The notes: generated from the letters alone by a model not told the origin. A DNA stretch of 64,000 nt from Chloroflexia bacterium SDU3-3 (GCA_009268125.1 WBOU01000010.1:124001-188000); one strand, 5' to 3'. Numbered from the stretch's first letter, positions 38,404-47,812 are shown. Translations and numbers: made by a program.

Positions 38404-40239
38404 ATGCCTTCGCAAAGTGACTCGCAGCGCCGGATGACCGAACTGACCACGCTCAACGCACTCTCGCAGGTGCTGAATCAGGCCGAGGATGTGCGCGACG
38501 CGCTTGAGGCGTCGCTGCGCCATGTGGTCGATATGATGCAGCTGAACACCGGCTGGATCTTCCTGCGCGACGAGCACAGCATCTTCCGCCTAGTGGCCCG
38601 CTATGGGCTGCCGCCCGCGATCGACTACCCCGGCCCGGCCTGGAACGACTCGTGCGACTGCCAGGACATGTGCAACGACGGCAAGCTGACCAAGGCCGTG
38701 AACATGGTGCGGTGCAGCCGCCTGCGCTACGCGATCGGCGACAAGCGCGGGCTGTACCAGCACGCCTCGGTGCCGCTGCTGCTGGGCAACGAGCTGCTGG
38801 GCATCCTGAACGTGGCCACCACCGAGTTTGGCCGCTTCAACCCTGCCCAGCTGCAGCTGCTCTCCACCGTGGGCATGATGCTGGGGATCGCGATCACGCG
38901 CATGCGGCTCAACGAGCAGGTGAAGATCCGCCGCGTGCAGGAGCAGGCGATCATCCTGCAGCTCTCGCAGGATCTGCTGGAGTCGGACGCGATCGGATCG
39001 GCGCTGCACCGGATCGCGCGGGTGGGCGCGCGGCTGCTGGAGATCGAGGCCTGCGCCTTTGTGGTGGCCGACGAGGCTGCTGGTGTGGCACGGCTGGTGG
39101 CGGCGCACGGCTGGCGGTTCCTGCCCGCCAGCGGGCTGCCCGCCGCGCTGGATGAGCAGAACCCGCACCTGTGGTACCTGCCCGAGAAGAGCCACAGCCT
39201 GCACGAGGATGCGCTGGAGAGCCTGCCCAAGATGCTGTCGGCCCAGAAGTTCCGCAGCCACCTCTCCAAGGATGTAAGCATCGGCGGCGTGGTGGTGGGG
39301 CAGCTGATGGTCAACACTCGCAGCCACCGCAGCTTCAGCCAGGATGACGAGCAGCTGCTGGCCATGCTGGCTGCGCAGGCGGCGCAGGCGCTAGAGCGCG
39401 AGCGGCTGCAGCAGGAGTCGAACGAGCGGCAGCGGCTGGAGCAGGAGCTCGATCTGGCCAGCGATATCCAGGCCAGCTTCCTGCCCGAGCGCAACCCCAA
39501 CGTGCCTGGGTTCGAGATCGCGGCGTTCTACCGCGCCGCGCGGCAGGTGGGCGGCGACTTCTACGACTTTATCGCGCTGGAGCGGGCCTCCGAGACGCCC
39601 AGCGGGCCACGCGCGCGCTGGGGCAAGCCCAGCGCCAGCCAGCCGCTGGATGGGCGACTGGGCGTGGTGATCGCCGACGTGACTGGCAAGGGCGTGCCCG
39701 CCGCGCTGTTCATGGTGCTCTCGCGCACGCTGCTACGGGCCAGCGCGCTGAGCGGGCGCAGCCCCGAGGATGTGCTGCACTTCGCCAACCGCATGCTGCT
39801 GGAGGATGCGCGCACGGGCCTGTTTGTCACCGCCTTCTACGGCATCATCGACCCGCCGAGCGGCGTGCTGAGCTTCGCCAGCGGCGGGCACTGCTACCCG
39901 GTGCTGTTCCGCGCGGCCAGCGGGCGCGCCCAGCTGCTAGAGGCGCAGGGGATCGTGCTGGGGGTGGTGCAGGAGCCGCGCTTCGAGCAGCGCAGCATCC
40001 GGCTAGACTACGGCGACGTGCTGGTGCTCTACACCGACGGCGTGACCGAGGCCATGAACTCGCGCCGCCAGCTGTTCGAGGATGAGCGGCTGGCCCAGGT
40101 GCTGGAGGCCTACCACCACCTGCCGCCGCAGCAGATCGTCGAGCGGATCACGGCGGCGGTCAGCGCCTTCGCGGGCAGCACGCCCCAGACCGATGACATC
40201 ACCATGATCGTGATCAAGCGGCAGCCGCCCAGCGCCTAG
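38404..40239 (+). CDS. GAF-GAF-SpoIIE (PP2C-type) protein phosphatase
   Basis: A 611-aa signalling protein. GAF1 (about 20-175) contains four clustered cysteines (84, 86, 90 and 104). GAF2 (about 190-340) is followed by a short coiled coil (about 338-360). The phosphatase domain (about 370-605) has RQVGGDFYDF, VIADVTGKGVPAALFMVL, LVLYTDGVTEAMN and PQTDDITMIVIKR, holding the metal-binding aspartates. Such proteins usually dephosphorylate anti-sigma-factor antagonists with STAS domains; an STAS protein lies at 50.8 kb. ATG 38404 is preferred over 38359; neither has a strong ribosome binding site. Confidence 0.88.
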   Translation: MPSQSDSQRRMTELTTLNALSQVLNQAEDVRDALEASLRHVVDMMQLNTGWIFLRDEHSIFRLVARYGLPPAIDYPGPAWNDSCDCQDMCNDGKLTKAVNMVRCSRLRYAIGDKRGLYQHASVPLLLGNELLGILNVATTEFGRFNPAQLQLLSTVGMMLGIAITRMRLNEQVKIRRVQEQAIILQLSQDLLESDAIGSALHRIARVGARLLEIEACAFVVADEAAGVARLVAAHGWRFLPASGLPAALDEQNPHLWYLPEKSHSLHEDALESLPKMLSAQKFRSHLSKDVSIGGVVVGQLMVNTRSHRSFSQDDEQLLAMLAAQAAQALERERLQQESNERQRLEQELDLASDIQASFLPERNPNVPGFEIAAFYRAARQVGGDFYDFIALERASETPSGPRARWGKPSASQPLDGRLGVVIADVTGKGVPAALFMVLSRTLLRASALSGRSPEDVLHFANRMLLEDARTGLFVTAFYGIIDPPSGVLSFASGGHCYPVLFRAASGRAQLLEAQGIVLGVVQEPRFEQRSIRLDYGDVLVLYTDGVTEAMNSRRQLFEDERLAQVLEAYHHLPPQQIVERITAAVSAFAGSTPQTDDITMIVIKRQPPSA

Positions 40240-40253
40240 CGCGGGCCGCCGCG

Positions 40254-40298
40254 AGCAGAAGGGGCGCGTGGCCAGGCTGGCCACGCGCCCCTTCTGCT
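40254..40298. terminator. Bidirectional terminator
   Basis: A perfect 21-bp stem (40254-40274 with 40278-40298) with a 3-base loop between convergent genes. Confidence 0.85.
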
Positions 40299-40319
40299 GC
40301 GCTGCGATCACGGGCGGGG

Positions 40320-41045
40320 CTAGATGCCGCGCGGCCCCTGCTGGCTGGCCAGCACGCTGGCCATGGTGTGCGCGCCCCAGGCCAGCAGCCCGATCGTGCC
40401 CAGCACGCCGATGCTGGTGGCCCAGCCGCTGGTGATGCGGTGCAGCTGCAAAAACAGCGTGGCGTAGAGCGGCGCGCCCAGCAGGCCATGGATGAACAGG
40501 CTGAGCACCAGCGGCGTGGGCAGCAAGATCAGCAGCAGGCTGGTGAGCGCGTAGCGCTGCGACAGGATGAGCACCGAGAGCGTGCCAAGGGTGATCAGGG
40601 CGTTCATCAGCGCCGAGATCACGGCCAGCTGGATGCCGAAGGGCAGGTAGACCGCCGAGTCGTAGCTGAACCACATGGCCTTGGTGCCGAAGACCTCGAT
40701 CAGCATATGGAAGACGACAAACAGCACAAACGCAAGCCAGCCGCTGAGATAGCCCGAGAACCACCATCCCACCCGGGTGAGGTAGAAGATCAGCAGCGCG
40801 GGCAGCACCAGCAGCCAGCCGCCCATCACCACCACGCCGGGCACCCCAAAGCCAAGGTAGGCGACCGCGCGTCCTAGGGCTGGGTCGTAGGAAAAGCGAT
40901 AGAGCAGCTGCCAGAGCGGCGAGGCCAGCGTGCCAAACATACCTGCGAACAGCGCGATGCAGTACATCGGGCTATGCTCGCGCCACCACAGATACACCGA
41001 CAGGGCAAACAGCACTACGGTCAGGATCGTGATCACAAGCTGCAC
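40320..41045 (-). CDS. Polytopic membrane protein, unknown
   Basis: A 241-aa protein with about seven membrane helices and almost no soluble part. Small polar loops include WREHSPM, RFSYDPALGR and GTKAMWFSYDSAVYLP. I do not recognise the family. It starts 6 bases after the DUF1444 gene and is co-transcribed with it, so the two probably work together. It shares its terminator with the convergent phosphatase gene. Confidence 0.75.
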   Translation of the reverse strand: MQLVITILTVVLFALSVYLWWREHSPMYCIALFAGMFGTLASPLWQLLYRFSYDPALGRAVAYLGFGVPGVVVMGGWLLVLPALLIFYLTRVGWWFSGYLSGWLAFVLFVVFHMLIEVFGTKAMWFSYDSAVYLPFGIQLAVISALMNALITLGTLSVLILSQRYALTSLLLILLPTPLVLSLFIHGLLGAPLYATLFLQLHRITSGWATSIGVLGTIGLLAWGAHTMASVLASQQGPRGI

Positions 41046-41051
41046 AGCGCT

Positions 41052-41867
41052 CTACTCCCACTCGTATGCGCGCACCTGCCCGCCCGAAAGCGTGAAGAGC
41101 TGATCGGTCAGGCCGTGCTGGCGCTGGGCGGAATCCGACTGGATCTGGATGGCGATATTGCTCAAGATGTCGGGGTCGGCGTCGCTGAAGGCGATCAGGA
41201 AATCGCGGTTGGGGATGCCGATCACCAAATTACCGGGGGTGTGCTGCGCCCAGCTCTCCAGCAGGTCGAACAGCAGCATCCGGGTGGCGTCGTAGCCATC
41301 CCCGCTGTTGAAGATGAACAGGCGCTGCTCGGCCTGGCCGCTGCTGACCGCGCTGATCTCGCCTGTGCGGCGGCGCAGGTTCTCCACCGCCTGCTCGTGC
41401 AGATCCTGCACGTTCACATCCCAGCGCTCCAGGTGCTCCTCGTTGATATAGGTGACGCCGCCCTGCTCCTCGACCACGTAGGTGATGATCAAGTCGGCGA
41501 GGAAATCGCGGTAGGCCAGCATGGGCAGGTTGCGCTCGCGCACCCCCACCAGCAGATCGACGCGCTTGAGCATAGGGAAGATGCGGTCGGCCAGCGTGGT
41601 GTAGTCGCTCTCGCCCGATGGGCGCTGCTCGCCCTGGATCACGCGCACCAGCGTCTGCACGATCGCATCCAGCAGCTCGGGGCGCTTCTGGTAGGCCTCA
41701 AAGAAGGGCTGCAGATCGCACTCCACCGGCTCATCGGCCACGCTCAGCCGCATCTGCATACCCTCGCGGTAGAGCGGCACAATCTCGTCGAAAAGCGTCA
41801 GCCGCTTCTCTAGGTAGGTGGCAAACTGCTCGGCGTCCATCACGCCAATCACATCATCTGCTTCCAT
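41052..41867 (-). CDS. DUF1444 (YtpQ-like) protein
   Basis: A 271-aa cytosolic protein. The C-terminal NLVIGIPNRDFLIAFSDAD (about 215-235) and the helical N-terminal half with DYTTLADRIFPMLKR match DUF1444/UPF0354, a family of unknown function present in Bacillus as YtpQ. No catalytic motif is obvious. It lies in an apparent operon with the polytopic membrane protein downstream (6-base gap) and 80 bases after purL. Confidence 0.75.
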   Translation of the reverse strand: MEADDVIGVMDAEQFATYLEKRLTLFDEIVPLYREGMQMRLSVADEPVECDLQPFFEAYQKRPELLDAIVQTLVRVIQGEQRPSGESDYTTLADRIFPMLKRVDLLVGVRERNLPMLAYRDFLADLIITYVVEEQGGVTYINEEHLERWDVNVQDLHEQAVENLRRRTGEISAVSSGQAEQRLFIFNSGDGYDATRMLLFDLLESWAQHTPGNLVIGIPNRDFLIAFSDADPDILSNIAIQIQSDSAQRQHGLTDQLFTLSGGQVRAYEWE

Positions 41868-41893
41868 GGGGAACCATTCCTCTAGATAGCGTA

Positions 41894-41926
41894 GGCGAGG
41901 GCGGCGCTTGCCACGCCACCCTCGCC
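41894..41926 (-). terminator. Hairpin after purL
   Basis: A 13-bp stem with one mismatch (41894-41906 with 41914-41926), 22 bases past the purL stop. No T-run. Confidence 0.5.
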
Positions 41927-41947
41927 AGGGAGATCAGGGGTGGGCTT

Positions 41948-44842
41948 CTAGACGACCTGGGTGCCCTGCCAGGCGGCCTGAAGCTCGGTGATCGAGGCCT
42001 GCACCAGCGGCGCGGCACCGTGGGCGATCCGCAGCTCGCCAGCGGCGGTGACCTCGCCGATGTCGGCGGCGGGCAGGCCAGCCAGCGCGGCCTCGAAGGC
42101 GGCGGCGTCCTGCGGGCGCACCTCCACCAGGAAGCGCGTGGGCGACTCGGAGAACAGCAGCGCCTCGCCCGCCAGCGGGCCGCTGGCCGGGGCCTTGGCC
42201 AGATCAAGCGCTAGGCCGAGGCCACCAGCGAAGGACATCTCGGCGGCGGCCACGGCTAGGCCGCCCTCGCTCAGATCGTGGCAGGAGCGCACCAGACCGG
42301 CCTGGATGGCCTGGTGGAGCGCAGCCAGCAGCGCGGGTGCGGTGGCCAGATCGACCTTGGGCAGGCCGGATGCCGCCGGGCTATGCGCGCCCAGCCGCTC
42401 ATCCTTGGTGAGGCCCACCGCGTAGATGCGGTTGCCCGCCTCCTTCACATCCATCGTCACCGACTTGGCCACGTCGGGCACATGGGCTAGGGCGGTGATC
42501 AGCAGCGTGGGCGGGATGGCGTGGCGCGCGCCATCTGCGCCGCGGTACTCGTTGTTCAGCGAGTCCTTGCCGGAGATGAAGGGCGTGCCGTAGGCCAGCG
42601 CGGCGTCGTAGCAGCCCGCCACGGCGCGCACCAGCCCGGCCATCCGGTCGGTCAGGCGCGGGTCGCCCCAGCAGAAGTTGTCGAGCACGGCGGCGCGACG
42701 CGGGTCGCCGCCCACGGCCACCACGTTGCGCAGCGCCTCATCCACCACGGCCAGCGCCATCCAGTAGGGGTCTACCTCGCCGTAGCGCGGGTTGATGCCG
42801 CTGGCCAGCGCGAAGCCCTCGGGGCTGGTGGGCAGTGGCCGCAGCACCGCCGCGTCGCCGGGGCCAGATCGCTCGACGCCCACCAGGGGCTTCACCACGG
42901 TGCGCCCGCCGACCTCGTGGTCGTAGGTGCGGATGATCGGCTCCTTGGATGCGATATTGGGGTGGGCCAGCAGGCGCTTCAGCTCTTGGGTGGGGTCGGC
43001 GGGCGCTGGCGCGGCAGCGGGCGCGGCGGGCGCGGCCCACTCGGCGGCCAGCTGGCGCTGCGGGCGGCCATCGTGCACGAAGGCCATGGCCATGTCCACC
43101 ACGGTCGCGCCGCGATGCAGCACCGTCAGGCGGCCATCGCCGGTGAACTCGCCGATCACGGTGGCCTCGACATCCTCGGCCTCGCAGAGCGCCAGCAGCT
43201 CGGGCAGGTGCGGCTGCGGCACCGAGATGACCATGCGCTCCTGGGCCTCGGAGAGCCAGATCTCCCAGGGCTGCAGGCCAGCGTATTTCAGCGGCACATC
43301 GTCCAAGATCACGCGCACGCCGGTCTCGGCCCCCATCTCGCCCACGGCGGAGGAAAGGCCGCCCGCGCCGCAGTCGGTGATCGCGCTGTAGAGGCCACGG
43401 TCGCGGGCCTGCAGCAGCACATCTAGCACCTTCTTTTCGGTGATCGGGTCGCCGATCTGCACCGCGCTGCCCACATCCTGGGCGGTGGTGTGGGTCAGCT
43501 CCACCGACGAGAAGGTCGCGCCGTGGATGCCGTCGCGGCCAGTGCGGCCGCCCAGCACCACCACGGCGTCGCCGGGCTGGAGGTGGTGGGGGTTGCTGCC
43601 GCGCGGCGCGAGGCCCACGGTGCCGCAGAACACCAGCGGGTTGGCAGTGTAGCCCTCCTCGTACAGCACCGCGCCGTTCACGGTGGGGATGCCCAGCTTG
43701 TTGCCGTAGTCGCGCACGCCCGCCACCACGCCCGACGCGATGGTGCGCGGGTGCAGCACGCCGCTGGTCAGGTCGGCCTCGGGCAGGTCCAGCGGGCCGA
43801 AGCACAGCACGTCGGTGTTGGCGATCGGCTTGGCCGACACCCCCAGCACGTCGCGGATCACGCCGCCCACGCCGGTGTTCGCGCCACCGAACGGCTCAAG
43901 CGCCGAGGGGTGGTTGTGGGTCTCGACCTTGATCGAGACCTCGTGGTCGGGGCCAAACGCCACAATGCCTGCGTTGTCCACAAACACCGAGAGAACCCAC
44001 GGGTCGGTGTGGCTGGCCAGGATCTCGTTGGTGGACTTGATCAGGAAGGTTTTGATCAGGCTGTCGATCGCCACCTCGCCAGGCTGGGCCAGCTGGGCCA
44101 GCGCCGGATAGCGCTGCGCGTCGGCGGGCAGCGAGCTGTCGCCCGCCGAGCGGTAGCGCACCTTGGCCTTGAAGGTCTTGTGCGAGCAGTGCTCGCTCCA
44201 TGTCTGGGCCAGCGTCTCCAGCTCGCCGTCGGTGGGCTGGCGACCCTCGGCGCGGAAGAAGGCCTGGATGGCGCGCATCTCCTCAAGATCCAGCGCCAGA
44301 ATGCCCTCGCGGCTGATCCGCAGCAGCTCCTCGTCGTCCGCGTCCAGCATGTCCACGCGGGCGATGTGCGGCGTGGTGTCGGCAGGCGTCTGCAGCAGGT
44401 GGGTGTAGAACGCGGCGCGCTGGGCCAGCACATCCGCGCCGCCGCGCAGGGTGATGGCGGTCTGCACCAGCGGGTTGCAGACCTCGCGCAGCACGGCCTC
44501 GGCCTGGGCGTCGGGGCTGGCGGCGAGGTGGCGGCGCAGCGTGCGGACCACGTGCGGCACGGGCAGGCCAAGGCGCTCGGCGCCGATGCGGATGCTCTCG
44601 GCCTCGTTGTCGGTCACACCGGGCAGGTAGGCGACCTCGATCCCCCACGCGCCCTCGGGCAGCGCCAGATCGTCAAGCGCGCCCAGCGGCGACACCGCGG
44701 CATCCTGCACCACTGGGTCGTGCAGCAGCTCGGCGGTAAACCGCTGGATGGTCGCGGCGTCCATATCGGCATCGATCAGATAGAGTTGGTGCGGGGCAGC
44801 GCTCGAAAGTCGCGAGCGCACGGTGACGAGGAATTGGGCCAT
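41948..44842 (-). CDS. purL: Phosphoribosylformylglycinamidine synthase, PurS-PurL fusion
   Basis: A 964-aa subunit of the purine pathway enzyme that turns FGAR into FGAM using ATP and ammonia from PurQ. Residues 1-165 contain two PurS-like ferredoxin folds (FLVTVRSRLSSAAP and WGIEVAYLPGVTDNEAESI). The PurL part follows with QTWSEHCSHKTFKAKVRY, VFVDNAGIVAFGPDHEVSIKVETHNHPSA, GGANTGVGGVIRDVLG and GGRTGRDGIHGATFSS. There is no C-terminal glutaminase, so a separate PurQ is required; it is not in the window. An extended -10 lies about 50 bases upstream. Confidence 0.95.
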   Translation of the reverse strand: MAQFLVTVRSRLSSAAPHQLYLIDADMDAATIQRFTAELLHDPVVQDAAVSPLGALDDLALPEGAWGIEVAYLPGVTDNEAESIRIGAERLGLPVPHVVRTLRRHLAASPDAQAEAVLREVCNPLVQTAITLRGGADVLAQRAAFYTHLLQTPADTTPHIARVDMLDADDEELLRISREGILALDLEEMRAIQAFFRAEGRQPTDGELETLAQTWSEHCSHKTFKAKVRYRSAGDSSLPADAQRYPALAQLAQPGEVAIDSLIKTFLIKSTNEILASHTDPWVLSVFVDNAGIVAFGPDHEVSIKVETHNHPSALEPFGGANTGVGGVIRDVLGVSAKPIANTDVLCFGPLDLPEADLTSGVLHPRTIASGVVAGVRDYGNKLGIPTVNGAVLYEEGYTANPLVFCGTVGLAPRGSNPHHLQPGDAVVVLGGRTGRDGIHGATFSSVELTHTTAQDVGSAVQIGDPITEKKVLDVLLQARDRGLYSAITDCGAGGLSSAVGEMGAETGVRVILDDVPLKYAGLQPWEIWLSEAQERMVISVPQPHLPELLALCEAEDVEATVIGEFTGDGRLTVLHRGATVVDMAMAFVHDGRPQRQLAAEWAAPAAPAAAPAPADPTQELKRLLAHPNIASKEPIIRTYDHEVGGRTVVKPLVGVERSGPGDAAVLRPLPTSPEGFALASGINPRYGEVDPYWMALAVVDEALRNVVAVGGDPRRAAVLDNFCWGDPRLTDRMAGLVRAVAGCYDAALAYGTPFISGKDSLNNEYRGADGARHAIPPTLLITALAHVPDVAKSVTMDVKEAGNRIYAVGLTKDERLGAHSPAASGLPKVDLATAPALLAALHQAIQAGLVRSCHDLSEGGLAVAAAEMSFAGGLGLALDLAKAPASGPLAGEALLFSESPTRFLVEVRPQDAAAFEAALAGLPAADIGEVTAAGELRIAHGAAPLVQASITELQAAWQGTQVV

Positions 44843-44890
44843 AGCTTCGTTTTATCCCATCGTGGAAGGCTTGCTATCGACTGCGATGGG

Positions 44891-44899
44891 ATTGTACCA
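44891..44899 (-). promoter_or_regulatory. Extended -10 element (TGGTACAAT) for purL
   Basis: Minus-strand TGGTACAAT ends 48 bases upstream of the purL ATG, between it and the fur stop. Confidence 0.55.
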
Positions 44900-44944
44900 C
44901 AAGTGGGTACGCCGCCTGGGCGCGCGGCGGGGCAGGATGCAGCG

Positions 44945-45409
44945 CTAGGCGCGGGCCTGTCGCTGGCAGAGCTGGCAGAGGCCGTAGGCCTCCAGCCAGT
45001 GGCCCTCGATGCGGAAGTTGAGGCGCTTGGCCAGGCCGCCCAGCAGCGCATCGATGTCGCAGCCCTCGAAGGCGATCACCTGGCCGCAGCTCTTGCACAC
45101 CAGGTGGTGCTGGTGGCCTTGCTCCACCGGCACATAGGCGTGCTCGGCCTCGGCGGCGGTCTCTTTGTTGCGGCTCCAGTGCACGCGGGCCAGCCAGCTG
45201 GCCTCGACCAGCAGGTCGACCGTGCGGTACACGGTGGCCCGCCCGATCACGCAGTCGGCGGCGGGCTGCGCGCCGATGTCGATCCAGAGCTGCTCGGCGG
45301 TGAAGGGCTGGGTGTACTGGCTGATGCGCTCTAGGATCGCGCGGCGCGGCCCAGTCACGCGGTGGCCGCTGGCGCTTAGCGATGCGAGCACTCGATCAAC
45401 CCAGTTCAT
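44945..45409 (-). CDS. Fur-family metal-responsive repressor
   Basis: A 154-aa DNA-binding protein. The winged helix (about 1-85) has HRVTGPRRAILERISQ and VIGRATVYRTVDLLVEASW. The dimer/metal domain (about 90-150) has HQHHLVCKSCGQVIAFEGCDIDALL and CQLCQ, the two CxxC pairs of the structural zinc site. Ferric, zinc (Zur) or peroxide (PerR) sensing cannot be separated safely. ATG 45409 has AAGGAG 7 bases before it; the longer frame to 45583 lacks one. Target genes are not evident nearby. Confidence 0.9.
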   Translation of the reverse strand: MNWVDRVLASLSASGHRVTGPRRAILERISQYTQPFTAEQLWIDIGAQPAADCVIGRATVYRTVDLLVEASWLARVHWSRNKETAAEAEHAYVPVEQGHQHHLVCKSCGQVIAFEGCDIDALLGGLAKRLNFRIEGHWLEAYGLCQLCQRQARA

Positions 45410-45442
45410 CCCCTTGCTCCTTCCTTTAGCGGTGTGCCCTGC

Positions 45443-45451
45443 ATTATAGCA
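45443..45451 (-). promoter_or_regulatory. Extended -10 element (TGCTATAAT) for the Fur gene
   Basis: Minus-strand TGCTATAAT lies 34 bases upstream of the Fur start and is identical to the one before rpsF. Confidence 0.6.
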
Positions 45452-45551
45452 CGGAGCGCCGAGGCTTTGGCCTTCACCATGGCCATATCCACTTATGTCC
45501 ACCACAATCCTTCGTATCGCGAAATGAAATCGCTTGTTTATCTTCACACCC

Positions 45552-45838
45552 TTGAACCTGGGCAGGACTCCCGTATAATGCATGCATGACTGTGGTCCTA
45601 ATTCAGAATAGTACTAGCGTTCATAAAATACGGTTAGAGCCTAGTCCTATTTGGCTATTCCTAACGTTTATGTTTACTATGGAGGAACAAAGGCACCCCA
45701 GATCAATCACCAAAGAGATGATGAGCGGCGCAGCTCGGGATCGCCCCAGAATCGCTGCCGCCATCTCGCCCACGGGGTGGCTTTTTCGCGCCTCGGGCCG
45801 GGCAGCTTATCCGTTCTCACCAAAAGGACAGGTTCTCT
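45552..45838 (+). promoter_or_regulatory. Promoter and long leader of the exported DUF11 protein gene
   Basis: TTGAAC (45552-45557), 16 bases, TATAAT (45574-45579). The start codon at 45839 is about 250 bases downstream. The leader can form a long-range stem from GAGATG (about 45714) to CATCTC (about 45771) enclosing a GC hairpin. An open frame of 88 codons starts at 45586, at the predicted transcript start, but looks non-coding. Confidence 0.5.
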
Positions 45839-47692
45839 ATGCGCTCTGTTGACACCCTCCGCTGGATGTTCTGCGGTGCCCTGCTGGCCGGGCTGCTGCC
45901 TGCCATCACGGCGCACGCGGTCGATCTGCCGCCCAGCAACACCACCGCCTTTGTCCAGACCAGCGGACCAGAGGCGAGCCTTGCCACCGGCGATTTCTAC
46001 ACCAGCACCAGCGGGGGAAACAGCGCGGTAGGCCATGAATTTCAGATCTACGTCCCATGCACGTGGCCCGCTGGGCTTTCGCTCACCTTCGCCCTCTTCG
46101 ACCCCGAGGTTATGGAGCCAGATCCGGCCAGCGGCATCCTGGCCGATGACGAGATCCGCGACAACAGCACCCCGCCCGCCGAGACCACCGACACCAGCTA
46201 CGCCGACAGCACCAGCTTCACGCTGACGACCGCAGGTGGCACGGTGTATAGCCAGACCTACACGCCCAACGGCGGCAGCAACCAGCGCTGGGTCGAGCTG
46301 GCCACACTCACGCCCAGCGCCGCCGCCAGCGGCTGCGGCGAGTACACCCTAACCACCAAGACCGAAAAGAATGACGACAACGCCTGGGTGCTGCGGCTCG
46401 GCCACGACCCCGACTGCGTGGGCGGCGCGTGCGGCGGCATCAGCAGCGCGGCCTCGGCCCTGCTGGGCAACGCCAACCTGGTGGATGACCCCGATGGCGT
46501 GGTGGGCAGCGGCGACGAGCTGGTGCTGGGCATGCTGCACACCTCGTTTCAGCAGTACCCCGACGCCAGCGCCGCGCCCACCGATCTGTCGTGCCAAGAT
46601 TTCTACACCTTCGTGGGCCTCGGGCTGCCCAGCGTCACCTTTAACAACTTCGACCTCGACCGCGATGTGATGGGCCGCGAATCGGTAAGCTACTACCCGC
46701 CCGCTGGCTCCAGCTACCCCAGCGAGATCGTGGGCAGCGTCTCGAAAAATATGCTGTGGAACAACCCGCCCAGCCCCGACACTATCGGCGGCGTGCCCCA
46801 GCGCGGCGGCGACAGCTTCACCATCGGCGCGCAGGATGTGGGCTGGTGGCGCATGCGCGTCTGCGTGGAGTACCCGTCGGCCACCGCGTTCAAGAACCAA
46901 TATGTGGTCGAGGCATCCTCGGGCGTGCTATTCTTCAACCAGCCGCCCACGCCCGTGATCACGCTGGCCAAGAGCGACGGCGTGACCCAGGCGCTACGCG
47001 GCCAGCAGCTGACCTACGCGCTCAACTTCGCCAACACCTCGGACAGCACGGCCACGCCCGGCTCGGCCCACCATGTCGAGCTGGTGGACACCCTGCCCGA
47101 CGGGCTGACCTACCTGGGCTGCGCGATCGACGCGCCGTTCACGGGCAGCTGCGCGCTCAGCGGCCAGCAGGTGCGCTTCAGCCTGAACGAGCCGATCATG
47201 GCCGGACAGCGCGGCAGCGTGCGCGTGATGGCGCAGGTGGATGCCGACGCACCCCAGCAGCTTGAGAACATCGCGCAGATGAGCTTCGACGACTCGATCG
47301 GCAACCCCTACCCGCCGATCATCACCACCGATCTCGACCGCGTGCCCGCCGCAGGGCCGCCCACCGCCATCACCCTGGCCAGCCTCACCGCCACGCGGGC
47401 GGGCGGCAAAGCCACGGTGGCGTGGCGCACCGCTGCCGAGCAAGACACGGTGGGCTTCTACGTGCTGCGCGGCACCACCAGCGCGGGCGCGGCGCGGGTC
47501 TCGCCGCTGGTGGCGGCCCGGGGTGTCCAGGGCGGCAGCTACACCTGGCAGGACAGCGCGCCGGTAGATGGCGAGCGCTACTGGCTGGAGGAGATCACGG
47601 CAGAGGGCGCGGGCCAGCGCTACGGCCCAGCGGCAGTCGGTGGCCCCGCCGCCGCGCCAAGCCACATCTACCTCCCGCTGGTGACGCACTGA
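45839..47692 (+). CDS. Exported DUF11-domain surface protein with LPLV tail
   Basis: A 617-aa exported protein. Residues 1-27 form a signal peptide (FCGALLAGLLPAITAHA). The middle (about 30-370) is Ser/Thr/Gly-rich with paired cysteines. DUF11-type repeat (about 378-500) reads TLAKSDGVTQALRGQQLTYAL to LVDTLPDGLTYLGC and IAQMSF. A fibronectin-like segment (about 510-600) follows, and the chain ends SHIYLPLVTH. DUF11 proteins are large surface or cell-wall proteins of unknown function. The next gene encodes an exported peptidase ending HMFLPLVMR. The AAAGGA 9-10 bases upstream supports the start. Confidence 0.82.
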   Translation: MRSVDTLRWMFCGALLAGLLPAITAHAVDLPPSNTTAFVQTSGPEASLATGDFYTSTSGGNSAVGHEFQIYVPCTWPAGLSLTFALFDPEVMEPDPASGILADDEIRDNSTPPAETTDTSYADSTSFTLTTAGGTVYSQTYTPNGGSNQRWVELATLTPSAAASGCGEYTLTTKTEKNDDNAWVLRLGHDPDCVGGACGGISSAASALLGNANLVDDPDGVVGSGDELVLGMLHTSFQQYPDASAAPTDLSCQDFYTFVGLGLPSVTFNNFDLDRDVMGRESVSYYPPAGSSYPSEIVGSVSKNMLWNNPPSPDTIGGVPQRGGDSFTIGAQDVGWWRMRVCVEYPSATAFKNQYVVEASSGVLFFNQPPTPVITLAKSDGVTQALRGQQLTYALNFANTSDSTATPGSAHHVELVDTLPDGLTYLGCAIDAPFTGSCALSGQQVRFSLNEPIMAGQRGSVRVMAQVDADAPQQLENIAQMSFDDSIGNPYPPIITTDLDRVPAAGPPTAITLASLTATRAGGKATVAWRTAAEQDTVGFYVLRGTTSAGAARVSPLVAARGVQGGSYTWQDSAPVDGERYWLEEITAEGAGQRYGPAAVGGPAAAPSHIYLPLVTH

Positions 47693-47700
47693 TGCACGGC

Positions 47701-47742
47701 GCTCCAGCCCGCCGCGCTCGATCGAGCGCGGCGGGCTGGAGC
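47701..47742 (+). terminator. Hairpin between the two exported-protein genes
   Basis: A perfect 19-bp stem (47701-47719 with 47724-47742) and a GATC loop. No T-run, so read-through into the peptidase gene is possible. Confidence 0.7.
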
Positions 47743-47812
47743 CATGGCGGTAGCGAATCGGTGTATCATAAGAGGGTCATCCTGCCCAAACCACACGCAC
47801 CAAGGGATAGCC

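Noticed and set aside
43490-45334. 614-codon plus-strand frame over purL and the Fur gene
   Set aside because: Antisense to PurL and Fur signatures; no start signal.
45586-45852. 88-codon frame in the leader of the DUF11 gene
   Set aside because: It starts at the predicted transcript start but has no Shine-Dalgarno sequence, shows no domain and overlaps the DUF11 start; kept only as a possibility in the leader finding.
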